Source: Photobacterium sp. SKA34 (GTDB lineage Bacteria; Pseudomonadota; Gammaproteobacteria; Enterobacterales; Vibrionaceae). Taken from it: a stretch of 64,000 bases of DNA. A program made the position numbers and the translations under genes. How positions within the stretch are numbered: the first letter of the stretch is position 1; every line of letters begins with the position of its first letter. The stretch lies in NCBI RefSeq assembly GCF_000153325.1, contig NZ_CH724143.1, positions 126,979 through 190,978 of the forward strand, in the 5' to 3' direction. This document shows, in pieces, positions 8,779 through 22,177 of this stretch. The notes under the pieces are model-generated. The model ran no database searches and was not told the origin of the DNA. It saw only the letters and a program-made list of their open reading frames with translations.

Positions 8779-10507
8779 GGCAACGCTCCTTAAACTGCAT
8801 CGTAATTGCAAGTAAGTACCAGCCACCATGTGGGATCCATTGTTCACCCCAGCGCCAGTTTTGGAGCATGTCATCCTTTTGGCCTTCTGGATTGAATGCG
8901 ATGTCGTCTTCGTTTTCAAAGCCTGAAGTGATGCCGTTACAAACGCCGCCTTTTGCGTTACTGAACCCTAAGTGAGGTAAGTAATCTGGGTTGTTATGAC
9001 CATGACCATCTAACATACACATGTCATACGGGTTTAAACCGACTATCCAGTCAAGAGAGCGTTGACCAAATTGCATTAATCCTTGGCGTAATGTTGGGTC
9101 TTGAACATAGTCTTGTGCCATAAAAGCCATGGTTGCTAATGACGCGAGACGTGCATTTTCACCTTGCCACCAGTAACCTGACTCATTGTTATGAGAAACA
9201 AAGAAAGCCGTTTTCTTTTCACCATCTATTGCTTTGGTGTATTGGCGAGGGTAGTGAAATGGGTTATTTACTTCTTTTGTAATCGCTAACTCAAAATTCA
9301 GTGCATTACATAGCACTTGTTCAATTGGCTGTTTGAAATTGGAGTCTGTTTCTGCACTTAAATATTGCATTAGAGCAATGGCTGGAAGACCTGCTTCAGC
9401 TGCATGGAAATAAGGACGTTCACCGTTTTCAGTCGCAGACCAGAAATATTTAATATTCTCATCTGACATTTGGCGCTTAGCCAAACGTGCAGCCCACTCT
9501 CGCATTTCTACTAAATAGCGATCTTGGTGAGTACTACGGAATAACTCAACGGCGGCTAATAAGGCACAATATTCATCAATAATATTTTCCGTACTATCGT
9601 TTAAGTATCCAATATTGTGTTGTTTTAAATGCCAATAGCCAAGTTCAGCCGCTTGAAGGTAACGCTCGGTATCGATGCCAGTGAAAGTGCCTAAGCGAGT
9701 GCTTGATTCTAGTTTAGCAATACGAGAGAGCGTAGCTAATGCTGCAATGGTAACCCCACCACCTTGACGGAAGCCGGCTTGATAATCGTCTGACTTGATG
9801 CCTTCTTGAGTTGAATAAGCACAGATATCACGCTGTTGTGGGGATTTGCTCCATTTGTCGAATACCGTCATATAGAAATAGCCCTGCGCGTGTTGCATGC
9901 GCAGTAAGAAATCGGCACCGAAAGTGGCTTCTTCAAGTAAACGTACACGAGTAAAGTCTGCAATATCGTCTTGATTATCTAACTCGTCATAGGCTTTTAG
10001 CATGTTCCACACAATCATTGGGGTTTGTTGTGGATTTAAAAAATTACTAAAAGATAAGTGGCTTAGATACTTACTCACATCGCCTGATGCATCGTACCAA
10101 CCTCCGTGAACATCTACGGTTTCATCTGAATTGAGTACAACAGCATTTTTATCTGCTTGATTAAAAATACCGCTACAACGTTGAGATTTAAAGTAGTGCA
10201 GAACATCACTAAAGGTTTGTTGCATTAACACACCTTCAGCAATGGCAAAAACAGTTGATTCGCTGTTTGCGTAGCGAATACGGAACTCACCAAGTTGTTG
10301 GCAAGAAGAGAAGTCAATAAGGTAAATATTACCAGTATGCCATTGCGCTATGTTGTCATAGGCATGTAATGGCAGCTGCATGATAGTGGTGTTCGTCTGG
10401 TTACACACAAGCTCAGCAGTACCGGTTAAAGTCTGAGAGTTAGTTTGTAATAAAGCGTGTTTTACGTTGAAACGCTCATAGCCCAGATGGTTAGTTAACA
10501 GCTGCAT
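8771..10507 (-). CDS. GH9 exo-beta-D-glucosaminidase-type glycosidase
   Basis: A 578-residue glycoside hydrolase family 9 protein. The GH9 aspartates lie in GGWYDASGDVSKY (Asp139 and Asp143), and the late catalytic-site region includes WIVGLNPYDMCMLDGHGHNN and GFENEDD, the latter holding the likely general acid Glu. There is no signal peptide. The start at 10507 was chosen because ATG follows AGGAGG by four bases; a TTG 21 bp upstream has no such site. Older annotation calls it endoglucanase-like. The homologue from Photobacterium profundum (PBPRA0520) was shown to be an exo-beta-D-glucosaminidase (from memory), which fits an enzyme that trims glucosamine from partly deacetylated chitin disaccharides. 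The kinase gene overlaps its end. Confidence 0.88.
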   Translation of the reverse strand: MQLLTNHLGYERFNVKHALLQTNSQTLTGTAELVCNQTNTTIMQLPLHAYDNIAQWHTGNIYLIDFSSCQQLGEFRIRYANSESTVFAIAEGVLMQQTFSDVLHYFKSQRCSGIFNQADKNAVVLNSDETVDVHGGWYDASGDVSKYLSHLSFSNFLNPQQTPMIVWNMLKAYDELDNQDDIADFTRVRLLEEATFGADFLLRMQHAQGYFYMTVFDKWSKSPQQRDICAYSTQEGIKSDDYQAGFRQGGGVTIAALATLSRIAKLESSTRLGTFTGIDTERYLQAAELGYWHLKQHNIGYLNDSTENIIDEYCALLAAVELFRSTHQDRYLVEMREWAARLAKRQMSDENIKYFWSATENGERPYFHAAEAGLPAIALMQYLSAETDSNFKQPIEQVLCNALNFELAITKEVNNPFHYPRQYTKAIDGEKKTAFFVSHNNESGYWWQGENARLASLATMAFMAQDYVQDPTLRQGLMQFGQRSLDWIVGLNPYDMCMLDGHGHNNPDYLPHLGFSNAKGGVCNGITSGFENEDDIAFNPEGQKDDMLQNWRWGEQWIPHGGWYLLAITMQFKERCHG

Positions 10508-10530
10508 GGATCCTCCTAATGTCGCCAAAT

Positions 10531-10562
10531 AAAGGTGGTTTCAGCATTGTGAAACCACCATT
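10531..10562 (-). terminator. Hairpin between the ABC transporter genes and the enzyme genes
   Basis: On the minus strand a stem GGTGGTTTCA / TGAAACCACC with a short loop is followed by TTTATTT. It lies about 55 bp after the second ATPase gene and just before the GH9 ribosome-binding site. It could partly terminate transcription or cap the transporter part of the mRNA. Confidence 0.6.
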
Positions 10563-10616
10563 TAACAGCTGAGGCGACCAATAACGCAGATAGTCGTTTT
10601 TAGTAACGAGCTATTA

Positions 10617-11612
10617 TTAATTTTCGTATAAGTAACAACGTACAAAGTGGTTATCAGATAACTGAGTCACCCCCGGTAGTTTTTCACGGCACTTATCGGT
10701 AACGTGAGTACAGCGACCTGCAAATGGGCAACCAGCGCTTTCTGGTGTCCATAACGGGATTTCGCCTTTGTTACCTTTTAATTTTTCATGAATAGACTTA
10801 CTTGGATCTGGCACTGCTGATACAAGTAACTGGGTATACGGGTGTTGTGGATCGTGAATGATCTCTTCCGTATCGCCCCATTCAACCATGTGCCCAACGT
10901 ACATGACGGCGAGATCTTCAGCAATGTAACGTGCTGTTGCGATATCGTGGGTGATGTAGAGCAGTGCCATTTCACGCTCAAATTTCATTTCTTCCATCAG
11001 GTTTAGTACACCTGCACGGATAGAAACATCGAGCATTGATGTTGGTTCATCAGCAAGTACGACTTCAGCACCCACAGCAATGTTACGCGCTAAGTTAACA
11101 CGTTGACGTTGACCGCCAGACAGCTGGTGGGGGAATTTCGCAGCGGTCTCTTTAGGCGGGATCAAGCCAACTTGTTCAAGTAAGTTGTAAACCGTCTCTT
11201 CTAACTCTTTTTTATTGCCTGACTTCACTTTGTTGTGGATCAGTAACGGACGAGCAATATGGTGGAAAATAGTATGAGTAGGGTTTAAAGAACCGAATGG
11301 GTCTTGCCATACCATTTGCACACCTTGGCGATACTTCATTAAGTCATCATGTTTAGTGATTGACTGGATATCACGACCAAAATATTCAATTGTGCCATCT
11401 GTTGGCGCGTACATTTTTGCAATCATTTTCGCAGTCGTTGATTTACCAGAACCTGATTCACCAACAACTGAAAGACCACGACTTTTGTACATTTTGAAAG
11501 ACACGTCGTTGATTGCACGCATCTTTGATTTCTTTAATGAATTACTGTTAACGGAAAAATCTTTAATTAGATTTTTACCTTCAATAATTGGATTTCCGAC
11601 AGGTTTGCTCAT
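10617..11612 (-). CDS. (GlcNAc)2 ABC transporter ATP-binding protein (DppF/OppF type)
   Basis: A 331-residue ABC ATPase of the peptide/nickel transporter class. It has Walker A GESGSGKST, signature LSGGQRQR, Walker B VVLADEP followed by the D loop, and the C-terminal Cys-containing extension (CPFAGRCTHVTDKC) typical of DppF/OppF proteins. AGGAGG lies six bases before its ATG. It would pair with the upstream ATPase to power uptake of chitin disaccharides through the two permeases. Substrate is taken from the operon and from the known V. cholerae transporter at this place. Confidence 0.93.
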   Translation of the reverse strand: MSKPVGNPIIEGKNLIKDFSVNSNSLKKSKMRAINDVSFKMYKSRGLSVVGESGSGKSTTAKMIAKMYAPTDGTIEYFGRDIQSITKHDDLMKYRQGVQMVWQDPFGSLNPTHTIFHHIARPLLIHNKVKSGNKKELEETVYNLLEQVGLIPPKETAAKFPHQLSGGQRQRVNLARNIAVGAEVVLADEPTSMLDVSIRAGVLNLMEEMKFEREMALLYITHDIATARYIAEDLAVMYVGHMVEWGDTEEIIHDPQHPYTQLLVSAVPDPSKSIHEKLKGNKGEIPLWTPESAGCPFAGRCTHVTDKCREKLPGVTQLSDNHFVRCYLYEN

Positions 11613-11642
11613 AATGCCTCCTAAATACTGCCTATTATTTTA

Positions 11643-12614
11643 TTAACCACGTTTAGTGAATAGGTGGCAGTTTGATAAACGTCCTGGTTCAATTTGTGTC
11701 AATTGGGTTGGTGTTTTAAAACAAGCATCGGTTGTTTTGCTACAGCGTGCTTGGAAACGACAACCTTGTGGTACTTCTAGTAAGTTCAATGGGTTACCAG
11801 GAATACCTGTTAACTTTGTTTTTGGACCAGTTAGAGGAGGAAATGAGCTACCCAAGCCCTCTGTATATGGGTGAAACGGTGTTTCTAGAATTTGCTTAGA
11901 AGGGGCAACTTCAATTAATTCACCTGAATACATAATGCCGATACGGTCAGAGAACTCGACCATTAATGACAAGTCATGGGTGATGAATAGGATTGAGAAA
12001 CCAAATTCTTCTTTTAATGCATAAATCTTTTGTAGAATTTCACGTTGAACCACAACATCAAGAGCTGTTGTTGGCTCATCCATGATGATCATCTTAGGGT
12101 TTAGCGCAAGAGCAATCGCGATAACCAAACGTTGACGCATACCACCAGAGAACTGATGAGGGTAATCGCGTAAACGGCTAGGGTGGATATCAACGATTTC
12201 TAATAGTCCTTCAGCACGGCGAACCGCTTGCTGACGAGACATATTGGTGTGGCGCATGATTACGTCACAAAATTGATCTTCCATGGTTAAAACAGGGTTC
12301 AAAGCATTCATTGCGCTTTGGAACACCATCGACATTTCGCTCCAACGGAAAGCGGACATTGCCGCATCCGATTTCTTTAAAATGTCACCGTGCCCTTCAA
12401 AAATCACTTCACCACCGGTAATAAATGCTGGCGGCTTATGCAGACGCATTAGTGAGAAGGCAACTGTGGACTTGCCACAGCCTGATTCTCCTGCAAGGCC
12501 GAAAATTTCACCTTTACCAATATCAAAGCTAACATTATTGACAGCGCGAACATCACCTGCATCTGTAATGTAATCAACACACAAGTTACGAATTGAGATT
12601 TGTGGATTGGTCAT
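11643..12614 (-). CDS. (GlcNAc)2 ABC transporter ATP-binding protein (DppD/OppD type)
   Basis: A 323-residue ABC ATPase with Walker A GESGCGKST, signature FSGGMRQR, Walker B MIIMDEP and the OppD-type C-terminal extension (CRFQARCSKTTDAC). Its ATG overlaps the TAA of the upstream permease by one base, so the two are translationally coupled. It is the DppD-like member of the heterodimeric ATPase of the disaccharide importer. Confidence 0.93.
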   Translation of the reverse strand: MTNPQISIRNLCVDYITDAGDVRAVNNVSFDIGKGEIFGLAGESGCGKSTVAFSLMRLHKPPAFITGGEVIFEGHGDILKKSDAAMSAFRWSEMSMVFQSAMNALNPVLTMEDQFCDVIMRHTNMSRQQAVRRAEGLLEIVDIHPSRLRDYPHQFSGGMRQRLVIAIALALNPKMIIMDEPTTALDVVVQREILQKIYALKEEFGFSILFITHDLSLMVEFSDRIGIMYSGELIEVAPSKQILETPFHPYTEGLGSSFPPLTGPKTKLTGIPGNPLNLLEVPQGCRFQARCSKTTDACFKTPTQLTQIEPGRLSNCHLFTKRG

Positions 12615-13648
12615 TATTTATCTCCCCCTTGTAGGGCTGGCTGAGGAGCGTCCACAGCGTTTTCTTCTTTGGCATTCTTAGCATTTTCTTTTGCTAAGTT
12701 TTTCCAGCGGCGCATGCCTTTGTGAGAACGTAACTGCGGGTTAGCAATTTCATCTACAGCAAAGTTAAGCATTGCAAGACCAACAGCAATCAGTGTTAGT
12801 GCAATACATGGTGCTAATAGCTCCCACCAAGCGCCAACTAGCATTGAAGATGATGTTTGTACGTTGTACAGCATCACACCCCAGCTTACTGAATTTGGAT
12901 CGCCTAAGCCTAAGAATGACAGTGTTGCTTCAGTCATGATGGCAAGCATTACCGAGCCAATGAAACTTGCACCAACAATTGAGATTAGGTTTGGTAGAAT
13001 TTCAACAAAGATAATACGCCATGATGATTCACCTAATACTTCTGCCGCTTTTACAAATTCTTTTTCACGTAGCGATAAGGTCTGCGCTCGAACAACACGT
13101 GCGCCCCATGCCCAGGAGGTCATGGCGATAACCACCGCAATCGTTAGCGGACCAGCTTGTCCAATAAAGGCCGCGATAACAAACAGTAAGGGTAGTTGTG
13201 GCATAACCAGCATGATATTCATTGCCGCGGTTAATATTTCATCAACTTTACCGCCAAAGTAACCTGCTGAGATACCGATGATGGTTGCTAAGAAACACAC
13301 CATGAAACCTGCACCAAAACCTACTGCAAGTGAAGTACGCGCGCCATATACTAGTTGAGACCAGATATCACGACCCATACGTGATGTGCCTAATACGTGC
13401 TCTGCATCTTTTGACATCAACAGACGACGCTTGTTATCAGCTAAGTTTTCAGCTACCCAACCATCTGGATTATCCTGTGCCGCTTTTACTACAAACGAAG
13501 GGTACTCGTGAGGTTTACCTGTTCGTTTGTCTGGTGAGTACTGGGTAATAAGTGGAGCAAAAATAGCACCTAGAACAAATATAGTGATGATGCCTAGGCC
13601 AAACATTGCCTTAGGATTACCTGATAATAATTTAAATAAGGCTTTCAT
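12614..13648 (-). CDS. (GlcNAc)2 ABC transporter permease (DppC/OppC type)
   Basis: A 344-residue inner-membrane permease. It has an N-terminal helix (about residues 14-34), a polar periplasmic segment and the BPD_transp_1 core with the EAA loop (EVLGESSWRIIFVEILPN), which docks the ATPase. The C-terminal tail is unusually rich in Lys, Asn and Ala (KNLAKENAKNAKEEN), of unknown meaning. It starts two bases after the stop of the partner permease. Confidence 0.92.
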   Translation of the reverse strand: MKALFKLLSGNPKAMFGLGIITIFVLGAIFAPLITQYSPDKRTGKPHEYPSFVVKAAQDNPDGWVAENLADNKRRLLMSKDAEHVLGTSRMGRDIWSQLVYGARTSLAVGFGAGFMVCFLATIIGISAGYFGGKVDEILTAAMNIMLVMPQLPLLFVIAAFIGQAGPLTIAVVIAMTSWAWGARVVRAQTLSLREKEFVKAAEVLGESSWRIIFVEILPNLISIVGASFIGSVMLAIMTEATLSFLGLGDPNSVSWGVMLYNVQTSSSMLVGAWWELLAPCIALTLIAVGLAMLNFAVDEIANPQLRSHKGMRRWKNLAKENAKNAKEENAVDAPQPALQGGDK

Positions 13649-13650
13649 AA

Positions 13651-14637
13651 TTATTTGCCTCCTTTACGTAGGCGAGGGTCTAGCACAACGATCAGGATGT
13701 CGGCCATGAAGTTAAAGAACAGCATGAACATAGTCATAATAAGTAACTGACCTTGCAGAACTTGGTAGTCACGAGAGTGAATAGCATTAAGCATTACCGT
13801 ACCAAGACCCGGGTAGTTAAAGATGATTTCAACAATTAGCTGACCACCGATAGCCATACCCAGTGCCATAGAAAGTGCAGTCACACTTGGTAGCATTGCG
13901 TTACGTGCTGCATAGTTAAAGACAACACGGTTTTCGCTTAAGCCCTTACCTTTTGCCATTGTGATGTAATCTTCGTTTAGCAGGTTGATCATATTATTAC
14001 GCATATTGATCAAGAAGCCGCCAATTTGGATTACTGTGGCACAAAATAGTGGCAGAGCTGCGTGATAAAGCACATCTTTATAGAATGCCCAGCTAGACCA
14101 GTCAGGTATAATACCTGGAGTGTATGCATTACCAGTTGGGAACCAACGCAAGCCGAGGGCAAAGGTAAACATCACAAGCATTGCGATTACAACCGGTGGA
14201 ACCGCTTGAATAACCAACATACCGGGGGAAATGAATGCATCATAAGTACTGCCGCGTTTCCATGCCGCGAAAATACCTAAAACAGAACCAATACAGAAAG
14301 AAATGATTACTGCAGAGCCGGCTAAAAATAGCGACCAACCTACAGCGCCACCTAGCAATTCATTAACTGATAGAGGATAAAATTTGATTGATGTACCTAG
14401 ATTCCACGTAAATACGTTAGCTAGGTAGGTAAAATATTGCTCATACCAAGGGCCATCAACAAAGCCTAATAGCTTTTGCATTGCAGCAATACGCTCAGGT
14501 GTTACCTGTGCAGTTGCGTTTGCGAACATCATGGTAACTGGGTCACCTGGCATCGCACGCGGAAGAATAAAGTTTAGCGTTGCCGCGAAAATCAGCGCGA
14601 TAAAATAAAACGATAAACGACGTAGAAAAAATCCCAT
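13651..14637 (-). CDS. (GlcNAc)2 ABC transporter permease (DppB/OppB type)
   Basis: A 328-residue inner-membrane permease with the OppB-type N-terminus (MGFFLRRLSFYFIALIFAAT), the conserved LPRAMPGDP segment after the first helix, and the cytoplasmic EAA-type loop TMAKGKGLSENRVVFNYAAR. It forms the membrane channel with the DppC-like partner. It is the first gene after the binding protein, separated by 148 bp that include a hairpin. Confidence 0.92.
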   Translation of the reverse strand: MGFFLRRLSFYFIALIFAATLNFILPRAMPGDPVTMMFANATAQVTPERIAAMQKLLGFVDGPWYEQYFTYLANVFTWNLGTSIKFYPLSVNELLGGAVGWSLFLAGSAVIISFCIGSVLGIFAAWKRGSTYDAFISPGMLVIQAVPPVVIAMLVMFTFALGLRWFPTGNAYTPGIIPDWSSWAFYKDVLYHAALPLFCATVIQIGGFLINMRNNMINLLNEDYITMAKGKGLSENRVVFNYAARNAMLPSVTALSMALGMAIGGQLIVEIIFNYPGLGTVMLNAIHSRDYQVLQGQLLIMTMFMLFFNFMADILIVVLDPRLRKGGK

Positions 14638-14746
14638 AACTCACACCTTACACATCCAGCTTGCCTTCCTGAGCTGAATTCAGGACGTAAAACCCCCTGA
14701 CGCAAGGCGCCATACCTTCTATAGAAGAAAGGATTGAGGGGAAGAG

Positions 14747-14769
14747 GCGGTGCACAAGGCATGCACCGC
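14747..14769 (-). other. Hairpin after the binding-protein gene
   Basis: A perfect 8-bp stem (GCGGTGCA / TGCACCGC) with a 7-nt loop lies 16 bp after the binding-protein stop codon and has no T tract. Such structures after binding-protein genes often stabilise the upstream mRNA and raise the ratio of binding protein to permease. That role is inferred. Confidence 0.55.
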
Positions 14770-14785
14770 AAATATTAAGCAGATA

Positions 14786-16462
14786 TTATGCTTTTGGTTT
14801 TAGATCCAGTACTTGAAGTAGACGCTCAGGAACACCAGCCCATACCATTGGACGGCCTTGAGGGTTCTTCTCATTCCACCAACCAGTGAAGCGAGATTCG
14901 TTGTATTGGAAGTTGCTTGCACCAGACATTACTGGAATCGTAATTTGATTTTCAGCGATGATTTTCTGGATGCCGTGAGCGATCTTCAACTGCTCATCTT
15001 TGTTAGCTGTTTTGTAGAAGCTGTCTAGTAGCGTGTCTAGCTCTGCATTCTTGAAGTAGTGCATAGCAAAACGAGGCATACCTTCACCAGATTGTAGGCG
15101 TGAGTTGTACGCGCTATCCCAGTATAGGTGTGGATCAGCACCGTGGAAGTAGTTTGTGTAAGCTACATCGTAAGTACCGTTTAGCATCGCTTCGTTGTAA
15201 ACAGCGAAGTCAGGTGTACTTGCTTTCGCGTTAATACCTGCTTCTTGAAGCTGCTCTACACCTAGCTGTACAGTGTTGTTGAAGTCAGTCCAACCGTTTG
15301 GAGATTGAACTGTAAGTTCGATCTTCTTACCTGTTGGTGATTCTACAAAACCGTCGCCATCAGTATCTTTAAAGCCCGCTTTCGCTAGAAGCTCTTTAGC
15401 ACCTTTCACATTGTATGTGTTAAATGCTTTGTACTTGTTGTGTACAGCTTCATCTGACCAAGTTTTGAAACCATCACCTAGACCTGACGCATAATCGTTA
15501 GGACTACCCGCACCGTAGAATGCGATATCGATAATTGTTTGACGGTCGATAGCCATTGAGAACGCACGACGGAAATCAACATTGTTGATTGCTTCTTTGT
15601 TACCCTCTTTTGGCGACTTGAAGTTCAACATGAATGATTGAGTACCCGCTGCTGGGTACCAGTATTTGTGATTTGGGTTTGCTGCAGCGTAAGTGCTGTC
15701 GATGTCAGGAATGAACGATGAAGTCCAATCTAGCTCAGAGTTAATGATTTTTGTTAGCAACTGATCGTTGTTCGCGATCTGAGGAACTCGTAGACAGTCA
15801 ACGTCTAGGTTGTCGTTATCCCAGTAGTTAGGGTTACGACATTGAACGTATAGCTGAGGAGTAAATGTATCAATCTCAGTAAACGGACCTGTACCTACTG
15901 GGTTTTCGTTTGTGAAAGTTGTTGGGTTTTCAACTTTGCTCCAGATGTGCTTAGGCACTACTGGTACGAAAGAAATTTCGAAAGGTACGTTTGAATTTGC
16001 TTCAGAAAGGTTGAAGATAACTTTGTTACCATCTTGCTTAACTGATTTAACCCACTTGTTGATACCACGTTGGTCTAGCTCTGGATTACTCTTAAGTAAA
16101 TCAAAAGAATAAACTACATCATCAGCAGAGAACGCTTTACCATCAGACCACTTTACGCCGTCACGAATTTCGAACGTTACTTGCATTAGGTCATCAGACA
16201 TGTAGTAGTCTTTCGCCAAACGCATTACTGGCTTGTTACCTTTCATTTGGTTGAAAACAACCAATGGCTCGTAAACGAATTCAGTCGTAGTACGAAGATT
16301 TGTAGCTAGGAATGGGTTAAAGTTACGTACCATTGTAGGGTAAAAATCTGGTACGACTGTTAGCTGGCTTTTTTCCGCTGCAGATACTACTGGTGCTGTA
16401 AAAGCGGTTGCTGCTGCAACAACGGCAAGTGCTAACTTAGTTTTGTTAATATTGGCAAGCAT
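14786..16462 (-). CDS. cbp: Periplasmic chitooligosaccharide-binding protein (CBP)
   Basis: A 558-residue extracytoplasmic solute-binding protein of the peptide-binding family 5. The N-terminus is a Sec signal with Lys near the start, a hydrophobic run and likely cleavage after SA at about residue 28 (APVVSA|AEKS). It binds chitin oligosaccharides and delivers them to the ABC permease. In V. cholerae the equivalent protein also holds the sensor ChiS in check when unliganded (established for that species), and chiS lies just upstream here. It is the first gene of the operon, with AAGGAA before the ATG. Confidence 0.93.
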   Translation of the reverse strand: MLANINKTKLALAVVAAATAFTAPVVSAAEKSQLTVVPDFYPTMVRNFNPFLATNLRTTTEFVYEPLVVFNQMKGNKPVMRLAKDYYMSDDLMQVTFEIRDGVKWSDGKAFSADDVVYSFDLLKSNPELDQRGINKWVKSVKQDGNKVIFNLSEANSNVPFEISFVPVVPKHIWSKVENPTTFTNENPVGTGPFTEIDTFTPQLYVQCRNPNYWDNDNLDVDCLRVPQIANNDQLLTKIINSELDWTSSFIPDIDSTYAAANPNHKYWYPAAGTQSFMLNFKSPKEGNKEAINNVDFRRAFSMAIDRQTIIDIAFYGAGSPNDYASGLGDGFKTWSDEAVHNKYKAFNTYNVKGAKELLAKAGFKDTDGDGFVESPTGKKIELTVQSPNGWTDFNNTVQLGVEQLQEAGINAKASTPDFAVYNEAMLNGTYDVAYTNYFHGADPHLYWDSAYNSRLQSGEGMPRFAMHYFKNAELDTLLDSFYKTANKDEQLKIAHGIQKIIAENQITIPVMSGASNFQYNESRFTGWWNEKNPQGRPMVWAGVPERLLQVLDLKPKA

Positions 16463-16597
16463 AGCTGTTCCTTACTCTTAGCTCTGTTTCACTTAATGGA
16501 AATTAAAATTGCTCCATCATTGGAGCCCTTGAACTTACTTCATCGGAACTGAGTAACGCTGAACCGGTGAATGGCCTTGTAAGCTCTCAGTGGGTTA

Positions 16598-16626
16598 AAT
16601 ATTCGCTGTAATGGATAAATCGTCAA
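16598..16626 (-). promoter_or_regulatory. Candidate promoter of the chitin-disaccharide operon
   Basis: On the minus strand TTGACG (16626-16621), a 17-bp spacer and AATATT (16603-16598) make a fair sigma-70 promoter. It predicts a start near 16591 and a leader of about 130 nt before the binding-protein gene. The 14-bp repeats lie just upstream, where an activator would sit. Confidence 0.45.
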
Positions 16627-16636
16627 TCAAGCTTCC

Positions 16637-16650
16637 CGTCAAAAACGTTA
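16637..16650 (-). promoter_or_regulatory. 14-bp repeat, copy 1 (candidate ChiS operator)
   Basis: Plus-strand CGTCAAAAACGTTA. Relative to the candidate promoter it is centred near -52. An identical copy lies exactly 30 bp further upstream and a third, inverted, upstream of chiS. Binding by ChiS is inferred. Confidence 0.5.
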
Positions 16651-16666
16651 AAATAAACAATAACAA

Positions 16667-16680
16667 CGTCAAAAACGTTA
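16667..16680 (-). promoter_or_regulatory. 14-bp repeat, copy 2 (candidate ChiS operator)
   Basis: Identical to copy 1, on the same helix face (30 bp spacing). With the preceding AA it forms AACGTCAAAAACGTT, an imperfect palindrome with AACG / CGTT arms. Confidence 0.5.
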
Positions 16681-16718
16681 ATTTCAGGTTTTGTTGTTAT
16701 CGATAGGTAGATGTTAAC

Positions 16719-16734
16719 TGTGTATTACATCACA
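16719..16734 (-). promoter_or_regulatory. CRP-like site upstream of the chitin operon
   Basis: TGTGTATTACATCACA matches TGTGA-N6-TCACA at nine of ten fixed positions. It would couple the chitin operon to carbon status, as known for chitin use in V. cholerae. It is centred about 135 bp upstream of the predicted start. Confidence 0.5.
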
Positions 16735-17181
16735 TTTTTCTCTGTCATTAACGAAATCACACCATGAATTAGTATGCGGTTAAGTGCTTGTTTTTTTTAT
16801 TTATTTTTATTTTTTATTTTTCTATGGGGGCGTGTTTTTATAGTCGTTATTTCTGTGTGTAAAATTTATCGTCAATGTTTGTTGTGATTCGCTTCTCATA
16901 AACAAAAACTTATTACCTCTTCTATCGTTATGAACCTAAATTAGCTGAAGTTGCTTTAAAAATAGTCAAAAAATAGAGTGTGACCCATGTCATTTTTATG
17001 GTTTTAAATGCGATATTTTCTTATTAAAAAAAACAATTTCATCAGGTGAATAATAATAAATGTTCGTACGAAAGGGCATATAACTATGGTGTTAAATGAA
17101 GACTCCTCTCACGTAATTATTCGCTTATGATGTAATGTTAAAGAGGTAGGGAGAGGTTTCATGTTTGTATATTACAGGCAT
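16735..17181. other. AT-rich intergenic DNA, no gene seen
   Basis: No reading frame with a ribosome-binding site or recognisable RNA is visible. It includes a long T/A run near 16791-16822. It separates the chitin-operon control region from the original 3' end of chiS. Confidence 0.5.
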
Positions 17182-17206
17182 AAAAAAGCTCCCGTAAGAG
17201 CCTTAA
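17182..17206 (-). terminator. Probable original chiS terminator, now displaced by the IS
   Basis: On the minus strand AAGGCTC, a short loop and GAGCTT (stem with one bulge) precede TTTTTT. Without the insertion it would lie about 30 bp after the chiS stop codon. The IS now separates it from chiS by about 1.26 kb. Confidence 0.6.
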
Positions 17207-17311
17207 TATATTTAGTATTCAACAATACCTAATCAGCTATGTAGTGGCATAGTGAATTTGGTCACTTAGTTAGAGGTGATATCATCACTTCATACGTTAA
17301 CAGGTGACACT

Positions 17312-21880
<4,569 letters not shown>

Positions 21881-21961
21881 TCCGGTGCCTGAATAAAATG
21901 ATTATCGTTTGGTTTAGATTGGTTCAGAGACTAATTTATAAATTATAAAATATTTTAAAAG

Positions 21962-21974
21962 TGACGTTTTTAAC
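21962..21974 (-). promoter_or_regulatory. Degenerate repeat upstream of chiS
   Basis: TGACGTTTTTAAC resembles the 14-bp repeat of this locus (shared ACGTTTTT core with swapped flanks). It lies about 80 bp before the chiS start. Weak support on its own. Confidence 0.25.
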
Positions 21975-22092
21975 AATTTTTCCGTTCGTTAGAAATCACT
22001 AAGTCCATATATACTAATATAATACTGCTTATACTGACTTATTTAAAGTGATCAAGTACAGCGATAATGAAGCGTGTCATAAAACACAAAAT

Positions 22093-22106
22093 TAACGTTT
22101 TTGACG
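22093..22106 (-). promoter_or_regulatory. 14-bp repeat upstream of chiS, third exact copy
   Basis: TAACGTTTTTGACG is the exact reverse complement of the two repeats at the chitin-operon promoter, about 210 bp before the chiS start codon. It suggests that ChiS, or another regulator of the locus, also acts on chiS. Confidence 0.45.
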
Positions 22107-22120
22107 GAGTTTTGATTATA

Positions 22121-22143
22121 AAAAAGGGACAATAATGTCCCTA
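22121..22143 (-). terminator. Terminator of rsmC
   Basis: Minus-strand stem AGGGAC / GTCCCT with a 6-nt loop and TTTTTT after it, about 35 bp past the rsmC stop. Confidence 0.75.
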
Positions 22144-22177
22144 CTTTAGATAAATGTTCCGTTAAATAAATTAACGC

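Noticed and set aside
8779-8919. Longer form of the glucosamine kinase starting at 8919
   Set aside because: The extra residues run in a second frame inside the GH9 gene; ATG 8778 has a good ribosome-binding site and the family N-terminus.
10508-10528. TTG start for the GH9 gene
   Set aside because: ATG 10507 sits at ideal distance from AGGAGG.
16979-16995. Second CRP-like site upstream of the chitin operon
   Set aside because: TGTGACCCATGTCAT keeps only one good half-site and is far from the promoter.
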